The notes below the pieces were generated by a model that worked only from the letters and a program-made list of their open reading frames with translations, ran no database searches and was not told where the DNA came from. Shown here piece after piece: positions 58,414 through 64,000 of a stretch of 64,000 nucleotides of DNA. The DNA comes from Methylobacterium mesophilicum (GTDB lineage: Bacteria > Pseudomonadota > Alphaproteobacteria > Rhizobiales > Beijerinckiaceae): the NCBI RefSeq assembly GCF_022179445.1, contig NZ_BPQU01000002.1, positions 248,001 through 312,000 on the forward strand, written 5' to 3'. How positions within the stretch are numbered: the first letter of the stretch is position 1; each line of letters opens with the position of its first letter. The translations under genes were made by a program, and so were the position numbers.

Positions 58414-58641
58414 TCAGCGCCCGGTCTCGTCCGCGCGATCGGCGTCGAGCTGCTGCAGCAGCTCCGCCAGCCTCGGATCCAGCATCTCGTCGATCACCGG
58501 GTCGTAGAGCGCGCGCAACTGGCGCCCCAGCCGCGTCCGCGTCTGCGCGTCGAGGACCGGGGTCTCGCTTGAGACCGGGAAGACCCGCAGGGGTGTCGGG
58601 ACGGATCGCGGGGCGGCGCGCTGATGATCGGGACCTGGCAT
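58414..58641 (-). CDS. nepR: NepR-family anti-sigma factor
   Basis: A 75-residue anti-sigma factor that would hold an EcfG sigma inactive until phosphorylated PhyR captures it. The core TRTRLGRQLRALYDPVIDEM...DPRLAELLQQLDADRA (about residues 35-70) carries the NepR pattern LxxxYDxV and RxxELLxxLD. The ATG at 58641 gives a short non-conserved N-terminal extension; the frame is open upstream to 58722. In most relatives nepR is beside phyR and ecfG in one direction; here it faces the sigma gene tail to tail and phyR is not in view. Confidence 0.8.
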   Translation of the reverse strand: MPGPDHQRAAPRSVPTPLRVFPVSSETPVLDAQTRTRLGRQLRALYDPVIDEMLDPRLAELLQQLDADRADETGR

Positions 58642-58718
58642 CCCACCTACATCGGCCTGGACCGGCACCACGGCAACCACGCGCCGCCAGGAAGTCTCGG
58701 ACGGCAACCGATTCCAGG

Positions 58719-58765
58719 GCATCGTCCGTTTGAAAGCCGGCGGCCACCTCTCGGAACGATGCTTC
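58719..58765 (-). repeat. Hairpin repeat family, copy C
   Basis: Read on the minus strand: AGCATCGTTCCGAGAGGTGG, then CCGCCGGCTTTCAAACGGACGATGC. The pairing GCATCGT/ACGATGC is as in copy A, with a short insertion before the 3' arm. It begins at the stop codon of the minus-strand gene at 58764-59051. Confidence 0.65.
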
Positions 58766-59051
58766 AGGCGTCGTCCTCCGGTGCGAACACTTCGCTCTGT
58801 TCGGCCAGCACGGCGTCGGCCTCGTCATGGGCCAGGACATCCGGATCGGCACGGCCCAGGGCCCGAGCGAGCGCGGGCTCCCAATCCGGCGGCGGGGGGC
58901 TGCCCTGCGCGATCAGGATCTCGGCGGTGCGGTCGCGCAGCCGCGCCCAGGATCCCGCATCCAGCCCGGCGAAGGCGCTCCCGAGCCCGAGGTCGGCGGC
59001 GGCCCGCGCGGCGGCGGCCGTCCAGGCGGGCGGAGCAAGGGGTTCGGTCAT
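58764..59051 (-). CDS. Hypothetical acidic protein
   Basis: A 95-residue protein starting MTEPLAPPAWTAAAARAAADLGLG, with a clear GGGAGG ribosome site 6 nt upstream of ATG 59051. Predicted helical; contains SWARLRDRTAEILIAQG and WEPALARALGRADPDVLAHDEADAV. No domain recognised. It lies upstream of nepR on the same strand, separated by a hairpin repeat. Confidence 0.6.
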   Translation of the reverse strand: MTEPLAPPAWTAAAARAAADLGLGSAFAGLDAGSWARLRDRTAEILIAQGSPPPPDWEPALARALGRADPDVLAHDEADAVLAEQSEVFAPEDDA

Positions 59052-59150
59052 GGCTGCCTCCCGTGGCGATCGCGATCCGCTGCGTCACATAGGGCGGGCG
59101 CCCGAAACGACGCGGCCCCGGAACGGAGATCGCGGTGACCTCCGCGGAGG

Positions 59151-59708
59151 TCAGCGCAGCCCGTGCCGGGCGATCTCCTCCGGCACCAGCTCGGCCGCGT
59201 CCTGGCGCGCTAGGATGGCGTCGAGGCCGACCGGGGTATCGTCCCAGGCATCGACGCCGACATCGCAGGAGCGGCTGGTATCGGGCAGCCAGCCGTGGCT
59301 GTGCCCGTAGAGGTGGCGGGTCTCCCGCCACAGGCCCGGCCAGGCCCGGTGCGCGTAGTGCGACAGGAACAAGCGGTGCTCCCGGCCCTGGGAATCCGGA
59401 GCCGAGATCCGGGCGCTGTCCACGGGCGGGTCCGCCCAGTGCAGGTCGAGCACGCGGTTTGAGTCGTGGTTGCCCCGGATCAGCCGCTTGGTGCCGTTGA
59501 GCTGCGCGAATAGCGCCGCGCAATGCTCCCGGCTCGCCCCCGCGGCGAAGTCGCCGAGATGCCAGACCGCGTCGTCGGGGCCGACCACGGCGTTCCAGGC
59601 CGCGACCAGGGCCGCGTCATGCGCCGCGACGCTGTCGTACCGCGCCCGGCGGTGGCGGAGGATGTGCGGATCGCCGAAATGCGTGTCCGCGGTGAAGAAG
59701 ATCGCCAT
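59151..59708 (-). CDS. Metallophosphoesterase family protein
   Basis: A 185-residue calcineurin-like phosphoesterase. Metal-ligand motifs in order: FTADTHFGD (D-x-H), WHLGDFA (GD), RGNHDSN (GNHD), LSHYAHRAW and YGHSHGW (GHxH). It is the short soluble type without accessory domains; substrates of relatives are phosphodiesters or nucleotides. Divergent from the DNA glycosylase gene by about 176 bp. Confidence 0.88.
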   Translation of the reverse strand: MAIFFTADTHFGDPHILRHRRARYDSVAAHDAALVAAWNAVVGPDDAVWHLGDFAAGASREHCAALFAQLNGTKRLIRGNHDSNRVLDLHWADPPVDSARISAPDSQGREHRLFLSHYAHRAWPGLWRETRHLYGHSHGWLPDTSRSCDVGVDAWDDTPVGLDAILARQDAAELVPEEIARHGLR

Positions 59709-59884
59709 ACCGTGAGCTGTCGCCGCGTCCGAGGGCGCCGTCCATCATGCCCGCCTTCACGTCCGGCGCCGATCGGAAGTGGATCGGGGCGGGCGCCCAG
59801 CAAGGCGCGCGCGGCATCGTGCCCGCCACCGGGGGGATCGCACCGATTGCCCCGCGCGCGGGCAGTCCCTTAATCTTCGCCGCG

Positions 59885-60586
59885 ATGCTCGACCCCACCG
59901 CCTACGCGCACCTGCTCAACGCCGCCCGCGCGCATCCGCGCCTGGAGGCCGCCATCCGGCAGGCCGGCCCGCTCCGGATCGACCCGCCGCCGCAGGCCTG
60001 CGTGGCCGACCGCCTGTTCGTCGAGGTCGTGAACCAGCAGCTCTCGACCCAGGCCGCGGCGGCGATCTGGGCGCGGGTCGAGGCCGCCGCGACGGCGGCG
60101 GGTTCGAGCCCGCGCGGGCTGTTCGAGGCCGGAGACCCGGCACTGCTGCGGGCCTGCGGCATCTCGGGCAACAAGGTCCGCGCCCTCCAGGCGATCGTCG
60201 CCGCCGAGGCGGCAGGCCTGCTCGGGCCCGACCTCGCCGGCCTGCCGCATCCTGAGCGCGCCGCGATCCTGTGCGGCATCCGGGGCGTCGGCCCCTGGAC
60301 CGCCGACATGGTCGGGATCTTCCACTTCCACGACCCGGACATCTGGCCCGAGGGCGACGTGGCGGCGGTGGGCTGCCTGCGCCGGCTCACCGGCGGCACC
60401 GACACGCGCGCCATCGCGGCGGCCTTCGCGCCGTACCGCTCGATCCTGGCCCGCACCCTGTGGCGGATCAAGGACACCGCCCCGGCGGAGCCCGCAAGTC
60501 CGCCTGCAAGTCCGCCTGCGAGCCTGCCTGCAAGTCTGCCCGCGCCCCGCCCCCGGCGCCCCCGCGCCCCGACGAAATCCGGGTGA
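59885..60586 (+). CDS. DNA-3-methyladenine glycosylase II-type (AlkA-like, HhH-GPD) base-excision enzyme
   Basis: Removes alkylated bases from DNA. 233 residues from ATG 59885. The HhH-GPD superfamily pattern: VVNQQLSTQAAAAIW, hairpin LCGIRGVGPWTADM (about 130-142), and catalytic Asp D158 in WPEGDVAAV. It is shorter than E. coli AlkA because it lacks that enzyme's N-terminal beta domain, as in many proteobacterial versions. The C-terminal tail is a low-complexity PASPPASPPASLPASLPAP repeat encoded by short direct DNA repeats near 60495-60540. The frame is open upstream to 59747 without support. Confidence 0.88.
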   Translation: MLDPTAYAHLLNAARAHPRLEAAIRQAGPLRIDPPPQACVADRLFVEVVNQQLSTQAAAAIWARVEAAATAAGSSPRGLFEAGDPALLRACGISGNKVRALQAIVAAEAAGLLGPDLAGLPHPERAAILCGIRGVGPWTADMVGIFHFHDPDIWPEGDVAAVGCLRRLTGGTDTRAIAAAFAPYRSILARTLWRIKDTAPAEPASPPASPPASLPASLPAPRPRRPRAPTKSG

Positions 60587-60625
60587 CGGGCGCGCCCCGA
60601 TCGGCTATCCGTTTGGCCTGGCGCA

Positions 60626-60701
60626 GGGCCTGTAGCTCAATGGTTAGAGCCGACCGCTCATAACGGTCTGGTTGCAGGTTCGAGTCCTGCCGGGCCCACC
60701 A
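60626..60701 (+). tRNA. tRNA with anticodon CAU, probably tRNA-Ile2 (lysidine-modified)
   Basis: A 76-nt cloverleaf: acceptor GGGCCTG/CGGGCCC with one wobble pair, D-arm AGCTCAATGGTTAGAGC, anticodon stem GACCG/CGGTC around CTCATAA, TpsiC arm GCAGGTTCGAGTCCTGC, discriminator A and encoded CCA. CAU occurs in initiator Met, elongator Met and Ile2. The short D-loop and the variable-loop region CTGGTTGC resemble Ile2 rather than elongator Met of Alphaproteobacteria. Confidence 0.85.
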
Positions 60702-60914
60702 CCTGTCGCGCAGGACCTTGCGTCCCGACAAGATTTTCGGCCCGCTCTCGGCATCCGCCCGGTCGTCCAGGGCCAGAGCCGAATGATCTGCGACCCTGAG
60801 ACGGCCTCCGCCTGCGGGGCGATTGCGCGGCTCCCGCGTTGGCTGACGGCTTGCACCGAAACCCGGCCGCAGCTTTCGTAAGGCGGGCACGGGGCGCGCG
60901 TCGCCCGGAAAACC

Positions 60915-61319
60915 ATGAGCGCTGATCCGATGAACTCCGACCTGACCGTCTACTACGATGGCGGCTGCCCGCTATGCCGGGCCGAGATCGGCCATTACCG
61001 CGCCTGCCGCGGGGCCGAGCGGATCGCCTTCGTCGATGTCGGGCGCGACGCGCCGACGGTCGGCCTCGGGCCGGATCTCGACCGGGGCGACGCCCTGCGG
61101 CGCTTCCACGTGCGCGGAGCGGACGGCCGGCTCGTGTCGGGGGCGGCGGCGTTCGCGCGGCTGTGGCGCGTCCTGCCGAACTGGCGCTGGCTCGGCCGCC
61201 TCGTCGAGCTGCGCGTCTTCGGGCTGCGTCCCATCCTGCCCGTGGCGGAGGCGGCCTACCGGCTGTTCCTGCCCCTGCGGCCGCGGCTGGCGCGGCTGAT
61301 CACCCGCCGGCACCGCTGA
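60915..61319 (+). CDS. Thiol-disulfide oxidoreductase of the DCC family (DUF393)
   Basis: A 134-residue protein with the signature LTVYYDGGCPLCRAEIGHYR: the CPLC redox-type motif is near residues 18-21. The middle carries DALRRFHVRGADGRLVSGAAAFARLWRVLP and the end is a hydrophobic/basic helix. DUF393 proteins are thioredoxin-like by motif, with no established physiological substrate. Alternative start ATG 60930. Stands alone after the tRNA gene. Confidence 0.85.
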   Translation: MSADPMNSDLTVYYDGGCPLCRAEIGHYRACRGAERIAFVDVGRDAPTVGLGPDLDRGDALRRFHVRGADGRLVSGAAAFARLWRVLPNWRWLGRLVELRVFGLRPILPVAEAAYRLFLPLRPRLARLITRRHR

Positions 61320-61411
61320 GACCGCGCGCTCGACCCGCGCGGACCCGCAGCGGATCGCCGGCGAACGATGAGGCGCTTCCGCCCTGACCCGAAAGCTGGC
61401 ATCCTGACACC

Positions 61412-61864
61412 GTGATCCTCTGGCTGGCCCTTCGGCGGCTGCTCCCGCTCCTGGCGGTTCTCAGCCTCGCCCTGCTTCCGGTCGCCGCCCCCGCGGCGGT
61501 CGCCGGCATGCATGCGCCGACGACGGCTCAAGCGGAGCGGTCCGCGCCGCATGAGCACGGCCACGCGATGGCGCCGATGGACATGGCGCCGATGGACGAC
61601 ATGGCGGGAGCCGCCATGGACGCCATGCCCTGCTGCCCGCCCGAGGCCGCGGCCCCGTCGGACCAGCAGCCCGGGGACGGGTCCGAGGGCTGCCTCAAGG
61701 GCTGTCCGCTGATGGCCCTGTGCCTTGCCGGCCTCGCCTCCTTGCCGCCGTTCGGGATCGGCCTGCCGGTGCCCTTCGCCACCGGGGCGCCTCTGTTTGC
61801 CCGGAAGGCGGCGCGGTTCGCCAGCGTGACCGGGACACCGCCGCCAGAGCCGCCCCGAGCCTGA
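61412..61864 (+). CDS. Exported Met/His/Cys-rich protein of a copper-efflux operon
   Basis: A 150-residue protein from GTG 61412. Signal or membrane helix (LLPLLAVLSLALLPVAAPAA), then a metal-ligand-rich stretch (about 47-72, HEHGHAMAPMDMAPMDDM followed by AMDAMPCCPP) and a second hydrophobic segment with Cys (CLKGCPLMALCLAGLASL). Such proteins often precede cusBA genes. Probably periplasmic copper or silver binding; no firm family. First gene of the efflux cluster. Confidence 0.6.
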   Translation: MILWLALRRLLPLLAVLSLALLPVAAPAAVAGMHAPTTAQAERSAPHEHGHAMAPMDMAPMDDMAGAAMDAMPCCPPEAAAPSDQQPGDGSEGCLKGCPLMALCLAGLASLPPFGIGLPVPFATGAPLFARKAARFASVTGTPPPEPPRA

Positions 61865-61941
61865 CCCCGATGCCGCGGGCCATGACGCCCGCGTGAGGCT
61901 GCACGCCCGTGCGGCCGGACATCGTGTTCAGGAGATTCTGT

Positions 61942-62349
61942 GTGACCTTTCAATTCCTTGCCCAATCCCTGGCGCGCGCCTGCAAGGCCGCGCTCGTCGG
62001 CACCGCTCTGTGTGCCCCGGCCCGGGCCGCACCGGCGGATTACCGGTTCGAACTCGTCACGCAGGAGGCCAAGGTCGGCGACGCCGTCCTGACGGTCCGC
62101 TTGGTCGACACGCGCAGCGGCCAGCCGGTCACCGACGCGGTGATCTTCGCCAAGCGCATCGACATGGCCCCCGACAGCATGGACGAGATGACCTCGACCC
62201 TCGCGCAGCTCCCGTCCACGGAGCCGGGCCTCTACCGGTTCAGGACCAAGCTCACCATGGCGGGGGGCTGGCGGTTGTCGCTGGGGGCCAAGGTCCAGGG
62301 CGAGACCGGCACCGTGAGCGACAAGCTCGTCTTCCGGGCCGTGCCGTGA
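61942..62349 (+). CDS. FixH/YtkA-like periplasmic protein
   Basis: A 135-residue exported protein: signal peptide to about residue 29 (GTALCAPARAAPA), then a small beta-sandwich domain with FELVTQEAKVGDAVLTVRLVDTRSG, MDEMTSTLAQLPSTEPGLYRF and LTMAGGWRLSLGAKV. FixH/YtkA-like proteins occur beside copper-efflux and copper-handling genes. GTG 61942 has GGAG 7 nt upstream; GTG 61909 is an alternative. It overlaps the cusB start by 4 bp. Confidence 0.75.
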   Translation: MTFQFLAQSLARACKAALVGTALCAPARAAPADYRFELVTQEAKVGDAVLTVRLVDTRSGQPVTDAVIFAKRIDMAPDSMDEMTSTLAQLPSTEPGLYRFRTKLTMAGGWRLSLGAKVQGETGTVSDKLVFRAVP

Positions 62350-63785
62350 ACCGCGCGGCCTGGCTGGCCGGGACCCTCGCCGCCCTGGCGGCGGGGGGCG
62401 CCGGCTACGGGGCGGGGCGCGTGGGCGGCCCCGATCCGATCCCGCTGTTCGCGCGGGCCTGGGTGGGCTTCGCCGCCGGGCCGTCCGCCGCGCCGGAGGC
62501 CGCCACGGGGCCGGTGGTCTATTACCAGGATCCGGACGGCAAGCCGGTCTACTCCCTGTCGCCGATGATGACCGAGGACGGGCGCCTGTTCCGGGCCGTC
62601 CAGGCCAGCGAGGATCTACGATTCGACCGGCCCGCCGCCGAGGACGTTCCGGGTCGGGCCGGGCCGGGGGAGGGCGACGGGCCAAAAAAAGATCCCGGCC
62701 GAACGGTGCGCTACTACCGCAACCCGATGGGTCTGCCCGACACCTCGCCGACACCCAAAACGGATTCGATGGGCATGGACTACATCCCGGTCTACGCCGG
62801 CGACGACCCGGATCCGAGCACCATCACGGTCTCGCCGGGCCGGATCCAGCGCACCGGCGTGCGCAGCGCCGTGGTCGAGCGCCGGGTCGTGTCCCGGCCG
62901 GTCCGGGTGCCGGGCACGGTGGCGCTCGACGAGCGCCGGGTCACCGTTGTGGCGACCCGGGCCGACGCCTATGTCGACCATGTCGAGGATGTCACCACCG
63001 GCGACCGTGTCCGGAAGGGCCAGAATCTGGTCTCGGTCTACGCGCCGGAGATCAACGCCGCCGCCGCGCAGCTCATCGCCAATCCGGGCTTCGACGGCGC
63101 CCGGCGCCGCATCCGCAACCTGAACGTCTCCGAGGCGGTGATCGCCGAGATGGAGCGGACCCGGACGGTGCCCCGCGCCATCACCTGGGTTTCGCCGCGC
63201 GACGGGCTGGTGCTCGAGCGGCGGGCCGTGGAGGGCATGAAGGCCGCGGCCGGCGACACCCTGTTCCGGATCGCCGACCTGTCGCAGGTCTGGGTGCTGG
63301 CAGACGTGCCGGAGCGCGACCTCGCCGGCATCCGCGTGGGTCAGGCCGCAACCGTGCGGGTGCCCGGCCGGACCGCCACCGGCCGGGTCGGAGTGATCTA
63401 CCCGCAGGTGAACCGGGAGACCCGCGCGACCCGCATCCGGATCGAATTGCCGAACCCGGACGGGCTGCTCCTGCCCGACATGTATGCGGACGTCGAGATC
63501 GCCACGGGCGCCACCGAGCCGGTGGTGGCGGTGCCGGAAGAAGCCGTGCTCGAGACCGGATCGCGCCAGGCGGTGCTGATCGAGGCCGGGGAGGGCAGGT
63601 TCGCGCCCCGGGCGGTCGAGATCGGGCGGCGCGGCGACGGCTTCGTCGAGATCCGCGCGGGCCTCCGGGCCGGCGAGCGGGTCGTCACCGCGGCCAATTT
63701 CCTGATCGACGCCGAGAGCAACCTGAAGGCGGCGCTGGCAAGCCTCGCCGCCCCGCCGGCCGCCGACGGGGAGGGCGACCCATGA
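62346..63785 (+). CDS. cusB: Efflux RND transporter periplasmic adaptor (CusB-type)
   Basis: Membrane-fusion subunit of a Cu(I)/Ag(I) efflux pump, 479 residues from GTG 62346 overlapping the previous stop. N-terminal membrane anchor (AGTLAALAAGGAGYGAG), a degenerate YYQDPDGKP...MMTEDG unit (about 57-80), then a complete heavy-metal-binding domain YYRNPMGLPDTSPTPKTDSMGMDYIPVY (about 121-147; expected Met ligands MG and MGMDY), followed by the barrel-sandwich/hairpin and membrane-proximal domains (PVRVPGTVALDER to the C-terminus). It overlaps cusA by 4 bp. Confidence 0.92.
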   Translation: MNRAAWLAGTLAALAAGGAGYGAGRVGGPDPIPLFARAWVGFAAGPSAAPEAATGPVVYYQDPDGKPVYSLSPMMTEDGRLFRAVQASEDLRFDRPAAEDVPGRAGPGEGDGPKKDPGRTVRYYRNPMGLPDTSPTPKTDSMGMDYIPVYAGDDPDPSTITVSPGRIQRTGVRSAVVERRVVSRPVRVPGTVALDERRVTVVATRADAYVDHVEDVTTGDRVRKGQNLVSVYAPEINAAAAQLIANPGFDGARRRIRNLNVSEAVIAEMERTRTVPRAITWVSPRDGLVLERRAVEGMKAAAGDTLFRIADLSQVWVLADVPERDLAGIRVGQAATVRVPGRTATGRVGVIYPQVNRETRATRIRIELPNPDGLLLPDMYADVEIATGATEPVVAVPEEAVLETGSRQAVLIEAGEGRFAPRAVEIGRRGDGFVEIRAGLRAGERVVTAANFLIDAESNLKAALASLAAPPAADGEGDP

Positions 63786-64000
63786 TCGCCCGGCTGATCG
63801 CCTGGTCGGCGCGCAACCGCGTGCTCGTGCTGATCGCCACCGCCTTCGCGGTGGCGGCGGGCGTCCAGGCCCTGCGCACCCTGCCGCTCGACGCCATCCC
63901 GGACCTCTCGGACGTACAGACCATCGTCTACACCGAGTATCCCGGCCAGGCGCCGCAGGTGGTCGAGGACCAAGTCACCTACCCGCTGACCACCGCGATG
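63782..64000 (+). CDS. cusA: CusA/CzcA family heavy-metal RND efflux permease (3' end cut by window)
   Basis: The inner-membrane RND pump that would work with cusB. Only the first 73 residues are in the window: MIARLIAWSARNRVLV, the first transmembrane helix, and the RND-type LDAIPDLSDVQTIVYTEYPGQAP, which is the start of the porter domain and typical of the CusA/CzcA branch. Starts at ATG 63782, overlapping the cusB stop. Confidence 0.92.
   Translation, partial: MIARLIAWSARNRVLVLIATAFAVAAGVQALRTLPLDAIPDLSDVQTIVYTEYPGQAPQVVEDQVTYPLTTAM

Overview
The window is GC-rich (about 70% by eye) and densely coded, and looks like a chromosome of Methylobacterium or a close relative (Alphaproteobacteria, Rhizobiales). 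Clues are the glutathione formaldehyde-oxidation pair, small proteins typical of this group (DUF1236, DUF6894, Cys-rich FGFR-like), several large PAS kinases, a NepR/EcfG stress-response locus and REP-like hairpins. I saw no phage, plasmid, IS transposase or CRISPR array. Two tRNA genes are present: Arg(CCG), and a CAU tRNA that looks like Ile2.

Layout. 1-5.4 kb: 3' end of a malate/lactate dehydrogenase gene, two small envelope proteins, S-formylglutathione hydrolase and glutathione-dependent formaldehyde dehydrogenase, then a photolyase-like flavoprotein. 5.5-15.3 kb: a LOV-PAS hybrid histidine kinase, tRNA-Arg, an acyltransferase, two small membrane proteins (one with a sigma-70 region 1.1-like domain), and a two-kinase operon (a four-PAS hybrid kinase and a membrane HWE kinase). 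15.4-28.2 kb: small proteins, then a complete non-phosphorylative pentose (L-arabinose type) module: lactonase, MFS transporter, mutarotase, sugar-acid dehydratase, FCD regulator, 2-oxoglutarate semialdehyde dehydrogenase, AraD1/GguC-type dehydratase, sugar 1-dehydrogenase and an OprB porin. Its product would be 2-oxoglutarate. A 13-bp sequence is repeated exactly in two of its promoters. 29.3-34.8 kb: an alkanesulfonate operon ssuE-ssuA-ssuA-ssuC-ssuB-ssuD. 35-47 kb: small secreted proteins, a secreted protein with a triplicated C-terminal motif, a SulP-STAS-cNMP transporter, a quinone reductase/LysR pair, an SGNH hydrolase, an SDR, a PLP aminotransferase and a PepSY protein. 47.5-54 kb: an orphan molybdenum hydroxylase large subunit, a Tat-exported aldo/keto reductase and the nickel-pincer cofactor operon larC-larE-larB. 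54.2-61.3 kb: a low-GC hexapeptide acyltransferase, a Crp/Fnr regulator, a BrkB membrane protein, an EcfG-type sigma factor carrying a NepR-like N-terminal segment, a separate nepR gene, a metallophosphoesterase, an AlkA-type glycosylase, the CAU tRNA and a DCC-family oxidoreductase. 61.4-64 kb: the start of a CusBA-type copper/silver efflux operon, cut by the window end.

The most unusual item is the 254-residue sigma factor at 57444-58208. Its first ~62 residues match the core of the NepR anti-sigma factor encoded about 200 bp away and convergently, so anti-sigma-like and sigma modules sit in one polypeptide. Also notable are a three-copy hairpin repeat family located immediately 3' of genes, with apparent stem covariation, and a photolyase-type FAD domain without its usual N-terminal domain.
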